A DNA stretch of 64,000 nt from Achromobacter pulmonis. GTDB lineage: Bacteria; Pseudomonadota; Gammaproteobacteria; Burkholderiales; Burkholderiaceae_B. The position numbers and the translations under genes were made by a program. Positions 39,677 through 48,333 of this stretch are shown in pieces. How positions within the stretch are numbered: position 1 is the stretch's first letter; the number at the start of each line of letters is the position of its first letter. The stretch spans positions 275,597 through 339,596 of the forward strand of contig NZ_POQS01000005.1 of assembly GCF_002885955.2 (NCBI RefSeq), read 5' to 3'. Below the pieces are notes generated by a model, which was given only the letters and a program-made list of their open reading frames with translations, had not been told where the DNA came from and made no database searches.

Positions 39677-40269
39677 TGGAGCCGCTGTACGTGCCCGGCG
39701 CCACCGCGCTGCACCGGCTGCCGGCCGGGTTCAAGCTGGCGGCGCTGGTGCTTGCGGGGGCGGGGCTGTTCCTGCTGCGCGATCCGCGCTGGCTGGCGCT
39801 GGCCTGCCTGGCGGCGGCCGTGCTGGTCTGGTCCACCGGCGTGGCGGCGGCTGCGGTCTGGCGGCAGGTGCGGGGGCTGGTCTGGGTGCTCGCGGCGGTG
39901 GGCGGCTTCACCGCGTGGTTCCAGGGCGGGGAGGCGGCGCTGGCGGTGCTGCTGCGCGTGGGCGCGCTGGTGGGCCTGGCGCTGGCCGTCACGCTGGCGA
40001 CGCGCACGTCGGACCTGATCGCCGTCTGCGAAAAAGCATTGATGCCGCTGCAGCGCGTCGGACTGGTCGACGCCGGCAAGGTCGCGCTGGCGCTGGCGCT
40101 GGCCTTGCGCTTCGTGCCCGAGATCTGGCGCAATTTCCAGGAAATCCGCGAAGCCCAGGCCGCGCGCGGCCTGGGCGCCAACCCTGTCGCGCTGATCGTG
40201 CCGCTGATCGTGCTGACCCTGAAACGGGCCCAGGAAGTCGCCGAGGCCATCGACGCGCGCAGCGCCTGA
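39673..40269 (+). CDS. bioN: Biotin ECF transporter membrane subunit BioN
   Basis: A 198-residue T-component of the biotin ECF transporter. It has several hydrophobic helices in the first 110 residues and the Ala-Arg-Gly coupling motifs near the C terminus (R-E-A-Q-A-A-R-G-L at about 157-165, and I-D-A-R-S at the end) that contact the ATPase. It overlaps bioM by ATGA and precedes bioY by 25 bases. Confidence 0.92.
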   Translation: MMEPLYVPGATALHRLPAGFKLAALVLAGAGLFLLRDPRWLALACLAAAVLVWSTGVAAAAVWRQVRGLVWVLAAVGGFTAWFQGGEAALAVLLRVGALVGLALAVTLATRTSDLIAVCEKALMPLQRVGLVDAGKVALALALALRFVPEIWRNFQEIREAQAARGLGANPVALIVPLIVLTLKRAQEVAEAIDARSA

Positions 40270-40294
40270 CCTTATCCACCAGCAAGGAACCACC

Positions 40295-40849
40295 ATGAAA
40301 TCCAGCAACACCGTGCTGATCGCGCTGTTCGCGGCGCTGATCGTCGTCCTCAGCCTGATCCCGCCCATCCCGCTGCCGGCCATTCCGGTGCCGATCACCT
40401 TGCAGACGCTGGGCGCGATGCTGGCCGGCGCGATGCTGGGGCCGTTGCGCGGCGCGCTGGCGTGCCTGCTGTATCTGGCGCTGGCGGCCATCGGCCTGCC
40501 GGTGCTGCCGGGCGGGCGCGGCGGGCTGGGCGCGTTCTTCGGGCCGACCGGCGGCTTCCTGGTGGGCCTGGTGGCCGGCGCCTGCGTGACCGGCTGGCTG
40601 GCCTGGCGCCTGGCCGCGCGAGCCCGCGGCGCCGCGCAGGCGGCGGCCTACGTGCTGGCCTGCGTGGTCGGCGGCATTCTGGTGGTGTATGCGTTCGGCG
40701 TGCCGTGGCTGGCGGTGGTGGCCAAGATGGAACTGGCCAAGGCGGCGCTGGCCGTGGCGGTGTTCCTGCCGGGCGACGTGGCCAAGGCGCTGGTGGCCGG
40801 CTGGGTGGCCTGGCGGGTGGAGCGGCTCTGGCCGATGCTGGAGCGCTGA
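40295..40849 (+). CDS. bioY: Biotin ECF transporter substrate-capture protein BioY
   Basis: A 184-residue S-component that binds biotin in the membrane. Six hydrophobic helices are visible; the family motif P-V-P-I-T-L-Q-T-L-G-A-M-L-A-G-A near residues 34-49 and the G-R-G-G-L-G-A-F-F-G-P-T-G-G-F-L-V-G loop near 72-89 are diagnostic. A purine-rich CAAGGA lies just before the ATG. It completes bioMNY. Confidence 0.96.
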   Translation: MKSSNTVLIALFAALIVVLSLIPPIPLPAIPVPITLQTLGAMLAGAMLGPLRGALACLLYLALAAIGLPVLPGGRGGLGAFFGPTGGFLVGLVAGACVTGWLAWRLAARARGAAQAAAYVLACVVGGILVVYAFGVPWLAVVAKMELAKAALAVAVFLPGDVAKALVAGWVAWRVERLWPMLER

Positions 40850-40919
40850 AGCCCGGGCATGGTCCAAGGGAATCCCCCAACTGACGCGCCGCGGGCTTTT
40901 CTAGTACAAGTTCGCCATT

Positions 40920-41090
40920 AACGAATGCGTTTGCTGAAAGCGCTTCTTGTAGCACATCAGGGATTTACCGGATTTGCGCGTAGTCATCTGATACTGTTTT
41001 AACCCTATAATATTTTTTTCTGTATAACTTTAACTAGGCTCGCACCAGCCTCGACCGAGGCGCTCGCAAGCCACCACAGGAGACAAAAAT
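40920..41090 (+). promoter_or_regulatory. AT-rich promoter region of the receptor gene
   Basis: About 120 bases before the next gene are strikingly AT-rich against the background. A perfect -10 TATAAT is at 41006-41011; the hexamer 17 bases upstream is a poor -35, suggesting activator dependence. AGGAGA lies 6 to 10 bases before the ATG at 41091. No reading frame of note lies in 40850-41090. Confidence 0.6.
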
Positions 41091-42254
41091 ATGCGCAAGC
41101 ACTTCGGCTTGTCCGCGGCGGCTGCCGCTCTCGCCCTGACGCTGCCGCTGCTGGCGAGCGCGCAGGTCAAGGTAGGCGTGACGGTCGCCAGCACCGGCCC
41201 GGCCGCGTCGCTGGGCATCCCCGAGCGCAACACCGTGGCGCTCTTGCCCAAGGAAGTGGCCGGCCAGAAGATCGAGTGGATCGTCCTCGACGACGCCACC
41301 GACACGACGCAAGCCGTCAAGAACTCGCGCAAGCTGGCTTCCGACGACAAGGTCGACGTGCTGATCGGCACCTCGGTCACGCCGGGCTCGCTGGCCATGG
41401 TCGACGTGGCCGCCGAAGCCAAGGTCCCGATGATCAGCGTGGCCGCCAGCGCCAAGATCGTCGAGCCCGTGGACGAGAAGCGCCGCTGGGTCTTCAAGAC
41501 CCCGCAGAACGACGCGCTGATGGCCGGCGCCCTGGCCGACGCGATGGCCAAGTCCAAGGTCAAGACCCTGGGCTTCATCGGCTTTGCCGACGCCTACGGC
41601 GACGGCTGGCTGGACGTGATGCAGAAGGCCGCCAAGGCCAAGGGCATCGAGATCGTCGCCATCGAGAAATACGGCCGCACCGACACCAGCGTCACCGGCC
41701 AGGTGCTCAAGCTGGTCAGCGCCAAGCCCGACGCCATCCTGATCGCCGGCGCCGGCACGCCCTCGGCGCTGCCGCAAAAAGAACTGAAGGCCCGCAACTA
41801 CGGCGGCACCATCTATCAGACCCACGGCGCGGCCAACAACGACGTGCTGCGCGTCTGCGGCAAGGACTGCGACGGCATGCTGCTGCCGGCCGGCCCGCTG
41901 CTGGTGGCGGCGCAGCTGCCGGACAGCAACCCGGTCAAGAAGTCGGCCCTGGCCTACGTCGAAGCCTACGAGAAGGCCAACGGCGCCGGTTCCACCAACA
42001 CCTTCGGCGGCCACATGTGGGACGCCGGCCAGCTGGTGGTGGCGGCCCTGCCGACGGCCCTGAAGTCGGGCGCCAAGCCGGGCACGCCGGAGTTCCGCGC
42101 CGCCATGCGCGACGCGCTGGAAGGCGTGAAGGACCTGGCCGCCTCGCAGGGCGTGTTCAACATGTCGCCGACCGACCACGCCGGCTTTGACGAGCGTTCG
42201 CGCGTCATCGTCAAGGTGCAGGGCGGCAAGTGGGTGTACCAGCCCGATCTGTAA
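41091..42254 (+). CDS. HAAT-family ABC transporter substrate-binding protein
   Basis: A 387-residue periplasmic receptor of the leucine/amide type (type I binding fold). The signal peptide M-R-K-H-F-G-L-S ... L-L-A-S-A-Q ends at about 24, followed by V-K-V-G-V-T-V-A-S-T-G-P-A-A-S-L-G. It is the first gene of a transporter set followed by permease and ATPase genes. Ligand may be a branched-chain amino acid or another small amide or aromatic acid; the sequence does not decide. Confidence 0.9.
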   Translation: MRKHFGLSAAAAALALTLPLLASAQVKVGVTVASTGPAASLGIPERNTVALLPKEVAGQKIEWIVLDDATDTTQAVKNSRKLASDDKVDVLIGTSVTPGSLAMVDVAAEAKVPMISVAASAKIVEPVDEKRRWVFKTPQNDALMAGALADAMAKSKVKTLGFIGFADAYGDGWLDVMQKAAKAKGIEIVAIEKYGRTDTSVTGQVLKLVSAKPDAILIAGAGTPSALPQKELKARNYGGTIYQTHGAANNDVLRVCGKDCDGMLLPAGPLLVAAQLPDSNPVKKSALAYVEAYEKANGAGSTNTFGGHMWDAGQLVVAALPTALKSGAKPGTPEFRAAMRDALEGVKDLAASQGVFNMSPTDHAGFDERSRVIVKVQGGKWVYQPDL

Positions 42255-42306
42255 ATCCCTGGATCGCCCGATCCACGGGGGCCGCCCGCGGCCCCCGCGC
42301 AATGCC

Positions 42307-42333
42307 ACACACCGGCCTTTCCGGCCGGTGTGT
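42307..42333 (+). other. Intercistronic hairpin after the receptor gene
   Basis: A perfect 11-bp stem ACACACCGGCC / GGCCGGTGTGT with a 5-base loop lies 53 bases after the receptor stop and 54 bases before the permease start. It has no T tract. Such hairpins between receptor and permease genes commonly protect the receptor mRNA so that it is made in excess. Confidence 0.7.
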
Positions 42334-42387
42334 CGTATCGGCGTCCCGGATGCCGCGGAACGCCCAGAACCCAAAGGTAGTTGTTAG

Positions 42388-43425
42388 ATGGATTCCTCAA
42401 TTGCGCTGATCCTGCTGCAAGACGGAGTGGTCAACGGCGCCATCTATGCCCTGCTGGGCATGGCCCTGGTGCTGGTCTTCGCCGTCACGCGCGTCATTTT
42501 CATACCCCAGGGCGAGTTCGTGGCGTTCGGCGCCCTGACCCTGGCCATGCTGGTCGACGGCAAGGTGCCCGGCACCGCGTACCTGCTGCCCCTGCTGGGC
42601 GCCGTCTGCCTGGTGCTCGAACTGCTGCGCGCGCTGCGCACCCGCAGCGCCGCCGGCCTGCCCAGGACCGTGGCGACCTGCGTGGTCCTGCCGCTGGCGC
42701 TGCTTTGGCTGACGCTGACCTACACCGCCGCCGGCAACTCGCTGTGGCTGAACATGCTGCTGACGCTGCTGCTGGTGATCCCGATGGGCCCGATGGTCTA
42801 CCGCATCGTCTATCAGCCGCTGGCCGAAGCCACCGTGCTGGTGCTGCTGATCGTTTCCGTGGCCGTGCACTTCGCGCTGACCGGCCTGGCGCTGGTGTTC
42901 TTCGGCGCCGAAGGCTGGCGCACCCCGGCCTTCGTCAGCGGGCAGGTCGACCTGGGCTTCGCCACGTGGTCCGCGCAAAGCCTGTTCGTGGTCGCGACCT
43001 GCGCGATCCTGATCGTGGGACTGTGGCTGTTCTTCGGCAAGACGCTCTACGGCCGCGCGCTGCGCGCCACGGCGGTCAACCGCCGCGGCGCCCGCCTGGT
43101 CGGCATCAGCACCACCATGTCCGGCAGCCTGACCTTCACGCTGGCCGTGGCCATCGGCGCCATGTCCGGCATGCTGATCGCGCCCATCACCACCGTCTAT
43201 TACGACACGGGCTTCCTGATCGGCCTGAAGGGCTTCGTGGGCGCCATCATCGGCGGCCTCGCCAGCTATCCGGTGGCGGCCGCGGGCTCGCTGCTGGTGG
43301 GCGTGCTGGAATCCTTCTCTTCCTTCTGGGCCAGCGCCTACAAGGAAGTGATCGTCTTCACCCTGATTATCCCGGTTCTGGTCTGGCGTTCGTTCAGCAC
43401 CCATCACGCGGACGAAGAGGAATAA
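42388..43425 (+). CDS. livH: HAAT ABC transporter permease, LivH type
   Basis: A 345-residue inner-membrane permease with about eight helices. The N terminus G-V-V-N-G-A-I-Y-A-L-L-G-M-A-L-V-L-V is typical of LivH, and the cytoplasmic coupling region is R-A-L-R-A-T-A-V-N-R-R-G-A-R-L-V-G-I. It is longer than E. coli LivH (308) owing to an extra hydrophobic and charged segment at about 60-110. It is followed six bases later by the fused permease-ATPase gene. Confidence 0.9.
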   Translation: MDSSIALILLQDGVVNGAIYALLGMALVLVFAVTRVIFIPQGEFVAFGALTLAMLVDGKVPGTAYLLPLLGAVCLVLELLRALRTRSAAGLPRTVATCVVLPLALLWLTLTYTAAGNSLWLNMLLTLLLVIPMGPMVYRIVYQPLAEATVLVLLIVSVAVHFALTGLALVFFGAEGWRTPAFVSGQVDLGFATWSAQSLFVVATCAILIVGLWLFFGKTLYGRALRATAVNRRGARLVGISTTMSGSLTFTLAVAIGAMSGMLIAPITTVYYDTGFLIGLKGFVGAIIGGLASYPVAAAGSLLVGVLESFSSFWASAYKEVIVFTLIIPVLVWRSFSTHHADEEE

Positions 43426-43430
43426 GCGTC

Positions 43431-45266
43431 ATGAACCGTATCCTGCTTGCCGTTTTCATCGTCGTTCTGGCGGGCCTGCCGCTGGTGTCGGCCACGCCCG
43501 AATTCTGGGTCACGCAACTGAACTACATCGGGCTGGCCAGCCTGGTGGTGCTGGGGCTGGTGCTGCTGACCGGCGTCGGCGGCCTGACTTCGTTCGGCCA
43601 GGCGGCGTTCGTGGGCCTGGGCGCCTACACCACCGCCTACCTGACCACGCAGTACGAGCTGTCGCCGTGGCTGGCGCTGCCGGCCGGGCTGATCCTGACC
43701 GCCGTGGTCGCCTATCTGCTGGGCGCCATCACGCTGCGCCTGTCGGGCCACTACCTGCCGCTGGGCACCATCGCCTGGGGCCTGTCGCTGTATTTCCTGT
43801 TCGGCAACATCGACTGGCTGGGCAAGCATGACGGCATCGCCGGCATCGAGCCCATCAGCATTTTTGGCATCTCGCTGGCCAGCGGCCGCCATATCTATTA
43901 CCTGATCTGGATATTCGTGCTGCTGGCGTTGTGGGCTACCCGCAACCTGCTGAACTCGCGCCCGGGCCGCGCCATCCGCGCGCTCAAGAGCGGGGCCGGC
44001 ATGGCCGAGTCCATGGGCGTCAACACCGCCGCCTACAAGGTCGTGATCTTCGTCTGGGCCGCGCTGCTGGCCTGCGTGTCGGGCTGGCTCTACGCCCACA
44101 TGCAGCGCGCGGTCAGTCCCAGCCCCTTCGGCATCAACTACGGCATCGAATACCTGTTCATGGCCGTGGTCGGCGGCGCGGGCTACGTCTGGGGCGCGCT
44201 GCTGGGCTCCAGCGTCATCCTGGTGCTGAAGGACCAGCTGCAGAACCTCCTGCCCAAGCTGCTGGACACCAACGCCAACTTCGAGATGATCGTCTTCGGC
44301 GTGCTGCTGATCCTGATGCTGCAGTACGCGCGCAACGGCCTGTGGCCGATCCTGGCCGGCTGGTGGGACAGCCTCACCGGCGCCGACGGTTCGCGCCGCA
44401 ACCTGGCGCCGCCGGCGCAGGCGCCGGCCCTGCCGACGCGGGTGCGCCCGCAGGCCGGGCAGGTGGTGCTGGAAGTCGACGCCATCCGCAAGGAGTTCGG
44501 CGGCCTGGTCGCGGTCAACGATATTTCGTTCAAGGTCAGCTCCGGCGAGATCATGGGCCTGATCGGCCCGAACGGCGCCGGCAAGAGCACCACGTTCAAC
44601 CTGATCAGCGGCGTGCTGCCGGTCACGCGCGGCAAGGTCACGTTCATGGGCCAGCGCATCGACAACCGCTCGGCGCGCGAGATCGCCAAGCTGGGCGTGG
44701 GCCGGACCTTCCAGCACGTGCAGCTGCTGCCGGGCATGACGGTGCTGGAAAACGTGGCGCTGGGCGCGCACCTGCGCTCCGACGTGGGCGTGCTGGCCGG
44801 CGCGCTGCATTCGGACCGCGCGCGCGAAGCCCAGCTGCTGCACGAGGCCGCCGAACAGCTCAAGCGCGTCGGCCTGGGCGAATACCTGTACGAGCAGGCG
44901 GGCAACCTGGCGCTGGGCCAGCAACGCATCCTGGAAATCGCGCGCGCCCTGGCCGCCGATCCGGTGCTGCTGCTGCTGGACGAACCCGCCGCCGGCCTGC
45001 GCTACAAGGAAAAGCAAGACCTGGCCCGCGTGCTGGAGCAGCTGCGCGCCGAGGGAATGAGCATTCTGCTCGTCGAACACGATATGGATTTTGTGATGCG
45101 CCTGACCAACCACCTCGTGGTGATGGATTTCGGCACCAAGCTGGCCGAAGGCGTGCCGGCCGACGTGCAAAAGAACCCTGCGGTGCTGGAAGCCTACCTG
45201 GGCGGGATCGACGACGACCTGCCCGAGTCGGACCAGGCCAAGCCCGTGTCGGCAGGAGGCGTGTGA
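43431..45266 (+). CDS. livMG: Fused HAAT permease-ATPase (LivM-LivG)
   Basis: A single 611-residue frame joins a LivM-type permease (about residues 1-315, eight or so helices, coupling region [17 protein letters not shown]) to a LivG-type ATPase (about 344-595). The ATPase has Walker [10 protein letters not shown] (about 379-387), the variant signature L-A-L-G-Q-Q-R and Walker [13 protein letters not shown] Pro/Ala-rich linker separates them. Both halves look complete, so this is a fusion and not a frameshift artefact. Stop and livF start overlap (TGATG). Confidence 0.93.
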   Translation: MNRILLAVFIVVLAGLPLVSATPEFWVTQLNYIGLASLVVLGLVLLTGVGGLTSFGQAAFVGLGAYTTAYLTTQYELSPWLALPAGLILTAVVAYLLGAITLRLSGHYLPLGTIAWGLSLYFLFGNIDWLGKHDGIAGIEPISIFGISLASGRHIYYLIWIFVLLALWATRNLLNSRPGRAIRALKSGAGMAESMGVNTAAYKVVIFVWAALLACVSGWLYAHMQRAVSPSPFGINYGIEYLFMAVVGGAGYVWGALLGSSVILVLKDQLQNLLPKLLDTNANFEMIVFGVLLILMLQYARNGLWPILAGWWDSLTGADGSRRNLAPPAQAPALPTRVRPQAGQVVLEVDAIRKEFGGLVAVNDISFKVSSGEIMGLIGPNGAGKSTTFNLISGVLPVTRGKVTFMGQRIDNRSAREIAKLGVGRTFQHVQLLPGMTVLENVALGAHLRSDVGVLAGALHSDRAREAQLLHEAAEQLKRVGLGEYLYEQAGNLALGQQRILEIARALAADPVLLLLDEPAAGLRYKEKQDLARVLEQLRAEGMSILLVEHDMDFVMRLTNHLVVMDFGTKLAEGVPADVQKNPAVLEAYLGGIDDDLPESDQAKPVSAGGV

Positions 45267-46027
45267 TGAGCGCGACGCAATCCCCCGTCCTCGAAGTCAG
45301 CCAGCTGTCGGCCCGCTACGGCAAGGTTGGCGCGCTGGTGGGCGCCTCGCTCACGGTGCCGGCCGGCAGCATCGTCACGGTGATCGGCGCCAACGGCGCC
45401 GGCAAGTCCACCATGCTCAACGCCATCATGGGCTCGCTGCCCCACACCGGCCATGCGGCCGGCGCGGTGCAGTACGCCGGCGCCGACGTGTCGGGCTGGC
45501 AGGTCGAGCGCCGCGTGGCCGCCGGCATGTCGCTGGTGCCCGAGCGCCGCGAGCTGTTCGGCACCATGTCGGTGGAAGACAACCTGCTGCTGGGCGGCTT
45601 TCGCCGCTACCGCAGCCGCGAAAGCGGCTGGCGCGATACCTTGAACGAGGTCTTCGACCTGTTCCCGCGGCTGCGCGAGCGGCGCACGCAGCAGGCCGGC
45701 ACGCTGTCCGGCGGCGAACGCCAGATGCTGGCGGTGGGCCGCGCGCTGATGGCCAAGCCCAATCTGCTGATGCTCGACGAGCCCAGCCTGGGCCTGGCCC
45801 CGCGCATCGTGCGCGAGATCTTCCACATCATCGCGCGCCTGCGCGAAACCGGCGTGGCCATCCTGCTGGTCGAGCAGAACGCGCGCGCGGCGCTGCAGGT
45901 GGCCGACTACGGCTACGTGCTGGAAACCGGCGAAGTCATCCTGCACGGTCCGGCGCGCGAGCTGGCCGGAGACCCCAAGGTCATCGAGAGCTACCTGGGC
46001 CTGGGCAAGGGCGGCGAGGAAGGCTGA
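45266..46027 (+). CDS. livF: HAAT ABC transporter ATPase, LivF type
   Basis: A 253-residue ATPase, the second nucleotide-binding subunit of the transporter. Walker A is G-A-N-G-A-G-K-S-T (about 39-47), signature [10 protein letters not shown], Walker [11 protein letters not shown], and the switch His is replaced by Gln in V-E-Q-N-A, as is usual for LivF. It starts one base into the upstream stop codon and ends the operon at a terminator. Confidence 0.93.
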   Translation: MSATQSPVLEVSQLSARYGKVGALVGASLTVPAGSIVTVIGANGAGKSTMLNAIMGSLPHTGHAAGAVQYAGADVSGWQVERRVAAGMSLVPERRELFGTMSVEDNLLLGGFRRYRSRESGWRDTLNEVFDLFPRLRERRTQQAGTLSGGERQMLAVGRALMAKPNLLMLDEPSLGLAPRIVREIFHIIARLRETGVAILLVEQNARAALQVADYGYVLETGEVILHGPARELAGDPKVIESYLGLGKGGEEG

Positions 46028-46057
46028 CGCTTTCCGTTCTCGTCCTGTCGCTCACGA

Positions 46058-46087
46058 AAGCGCCGGGCCCAGCCCGGCGTTTATCTT
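46058..46087 (+). terminator. Terminator of the first HAAT operon
   Basis: Stem CGCCGGGC / GCCCGGCG with loop CCA, followed by TTTATCTTCT, about 33 bases after the livF stop and just before the convergent MFS gene. Confidence 0.8.
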
Positions 46088-47566
46088 CTATTGCGGCAGT
46101 TTGCGCGGCAACCACACCCAGGCCGCCAGTCCGACCAGCAGCATCAGCAGGCCCCCCACGCCGACTGCCAGATGCAGCCCCGAGAGGAAGGCTTCCCTGG
46201 CCTGCATCGCGGCAGCTTCTGTGATCCCGGGATGGCCCAAGGTCTCGTTCAATGTTCCCGCCACGCCCGGGCCGGACAGCCGGAACACCAGCGCCGCCAA
46301 TGAACCCAGCAAGGTGATGCCCAAGGCATTGCCGATCTCGTTGCTGGTTTCCGCGATGGAGCCTGCCGCCCCGGCGCGCTCGCTCGGCACCGCCGACACG
46401 GCGATTTCGGCGACGAGGCTGAACGACAGGCCATAGCCCACACCCGCAATCACCGTCGAAGCCACGAACGCGATGACTCCGGCCTCGGTCGTGGTGAACA
46501 GCAGCAGGAACACGCCCAGGCCATTCAGGAAATGCGTGCCCACCAAGGCGGCCTTGCGCCCGATGCGCTCGACGATGCGGCTGGTTCCCACGCAGGTGGC
46601 CGTAAGCACCACCGCGCCCGGCAAGGCCATCAGCGCCGCCGTGAAGACCTCATGGCCCAGCACCGACTGCAGATAGATGCCAGACAGATAGCCTGCCGCC
46701 GACCAGACCACCAGCGACAACAGCCCGGTCAGGATGGCGATCGAGAAAATCCTGTCCTTGAACAAGCTCAGGTCCAGCAGCGGAAAAGCGATCTTCGTCT
46801 GTCGGCCCAGGAAGGCCGCCAGGGCAAGCAGCCCCGCGATTCCTGCGACGGACTGCACCGGTGTAAAGCCCGCGGCCGCCGCGCTCTTGATCGAGTAGGT
46901 GAACAGCAGGATTCCTGCGAAGGACAGCAACAGGCTCGGCACGTCAATGCGGCCGGAGGTGGTGGTGCGCACTTCGCGCAGCAGCGCTGGCGCGACCAGC
47001 AGGAAGGCCAGCACCACCGGCACGTTGATCAGGAACACCACGCCCCAGTCGAAGCGTTGCAGCAGCAGCCCGCCGATGATCGGCCCGATGGCAAATCCCG
47101 CCGCGAATGTGGCCGCAAAGATTCCGATGGCCTGCGCCCGCTGCCGTGGGTCGGGGAACAAGGCGCTGACGATGGCCAGCCCCGACGGCAGCAGCGTGGC
47201 GCCGCCCAGTCCCATCAGCGCGCGAAAGCCGATCATGCTGGCGGGCGTCGTGGAGTGCGCCGCGCCCAGAGATCCCAGCCCGAAGATCACGGCCCCCGTC
47301 ATCATCAGCTTCAACCGTCCATAGCGGTCGCCGATGTTGCCGAAGGCGATGAGCAGAGAGCCGACAACAAAGCCGTAAATGTCCAGAATCCACAGCGCCT
47401 GGTCCGCCGTCGGCAAGATGGCGGCCGTCATGCGCGGCATGGCGAGGTACAGGACGGAGCCGTCCATCGCCACCAGCAACACCAGGGCGAGAACGGTCAA
47501 AAGCCCCATCCATGCCTTGCGGCTGGCGGGCTGTGGAAGTGAAAGCGTATTGGAGGTCATGGTCAT
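46088..47566 (-). CDS. MFS multidrug efflux transporter, DHA2/SmvA type
   Basis: A 492-residue, about 14-helix proton-driven drug exporter. The first-helix motif L-V-A-M-D-G-S-V-L-Y-L-A-M-P is a DHA2 motif D1 variant; W-I-L-D-I-Y-G-F-V and the antiporter motif A region G-N-I-G-D-R-Y-G-R-L-K follow at about 75-100. SmvA-like members export methyl viologen, acriflavine and cationic biocides. ATG 47566 was used; 47560 is two codons later. It is divergent from a TetR gene across a strong operator, the classic local repressor layout. Base composition is slightly lower in GC than neighbours. Confidence 0.88.
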   Translation of the reverse strand: MTMTSNTLSLPQPASRKAWMGLLTVLALVLLVAMDGSVLYLAMPRMTAAILPTADQALWILDIYGFVVGSLLIAFGNIGDRYGRLKLMMTGAVIFGLGSLGAAHSTTPASMIGFRALMGLGGATLLPSGLAIVSALFPDPRQRAQAIGIFAATFAAGFAIGPIIGGLLLQRFDWGVVFLINVPVVLAFLLVAPALLREVRTTTSGRIDVPSLLLSFAGILLFTYSIKSAAAAGFTPVQSVAGIAGLLALAAFLGRQTKIAFPLLDLSLFKDRIFSIAILTGLLSLVVWSAAGYLSGIYLQSVLGHEVFTAALMALPGAVVLTATCVGTSRIVERIGRKAALVGTHFLNGLGVFLLLFTTTEAGVIAFVASTVIAGVGYGLSFSLVAEIAVSAVPSERAGAAGSIAETSNEIGNALGITLLGSLAALVFRLSGPGVAGTLNETLGHPGITEAAAMQAREAFLSGLHLAVGVGGLLMLLVGLAAWVWLPRKLPQ

Positions 47567-47623
47567 GGTCCGGTTGTGGACGCCACCCGGTTGCCTGCCG
47601 GGCCGCGATCCAATATACTGAAA

Positions 47624-47646
47624 GTAACTTACGGATGGTAAGTTAC
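47624..47646. promoter_or_regulatory. TetR operator between the efflux and regulator genes
   Basis: GTAACTTAC-GGATG-GTAAGTTAC is a perfect 9-bp inverted repeat with a 5-base spacer. It lies 58 bases from the MFS start and 16 bases before the tetR-type ATG, so the bound repressor could block both promoters. Confidence 0.88.
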
Positions 47647-47661
47647 CTTTGGTATATAGCG

Positions 47662-48294
47662 ATGTCAAGCCCCCTGAAAAAACCTGCCCCCTCCAAGGAC
47701 TCCCCCCGTCGCCGTCTGTCCAGGGACGAGCGGCTGCGCCAGCTTCTCGATGTTTCATGGCAGTTGATCCGGGCCGAAGGCACGGATGCCTTGACCCTGG
47801 GACGGCTGGCCGATGTTGCGGGTGTCACCAAGCCCGTTGTCTATGACCACTTCGGCACCCGCAATGGACTGCTGGCAGCGCTCTACCAGGATTTCGATGT
47901 GCGTCAGACGGCCGTGATCGACGCGGCCATCGCCGCCAGCAAGCCCACGTTGAAGGACAAGGCCAGCGTCATCGCCGGCAGCTACGTCGATTGCGTGCTG
48001 ACCCAGGGCCGTGAAATTCCGGAGGTGCTGGCCGCCCTCAGCGGCTCGCCGGAACTGGCGGCAGTCAAGCGCCAGTACCAGCAGGCGTTCATCGAGAAGT
48101 GCCAGAAAATCCTTGAACCCTTTGCCGGGCCGCGGAGCGTGTCGCCGGCAAGCCTGTGGGCGATGTTGGGCGCGGCGGAGGCGCTGTCTCAGGCGGCGGT
48201 GGCCGGAGACCTCAGTGAAGCGCAGGCGCGGGACGAGTTGACGGAAACCATTCTGGCGATGGTCAAGCGCAGCAGGCTCGTCGATAGCCAGTGA
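47662..48294 (+). CDS. TetR-family transcriptional repressor
   Basis: A 210-residue regulator. The N-terminal helix-turn-helix (about residues 25-70) contains L-T-L-G-R-L-A-D-V-A-G-V-T-K-P-V-V-Y-D-H-F-G-T-R; the rest is the variable all-helical ligand domain. ATG 47662 was chosen because it places the HTH at the usual distance and leaves the operator outside the gene. It probably represses itself and the divergent MFS pump until a toxic cation binds. Confidence 0.9.
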   Translation: MSSPLKKPAPSKDSPRRRLSRDERLRQLLDVSWQLIRAEGTDALTLGRLADVAGVTKPVVYDHFGTRNGLLAALYQDFDVRQTAVIDAAIAASKPTLKDKASVIAGSYVDCVLTQGREIPEVLAALSGSPELAAVKRQYQQAFIEKCQKILEPFAGPRSVSPASLWAMLGAAEALSQAAVAGDLSEAQARDELTETILAMVKRSRLVDSQ

Positions 48295-48333
48295 TCGCGG
48301 CGGCGTTGCAGGAAAAACCTGACGACGGACACT

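Noticed and set aside
46028..48333. Genomic island around the MFS/TetR pair
   Set aside because: There is no integrase, tRNA, direct repeat or IS end at the borders. Slightly different composition alone is not enough to call an island.
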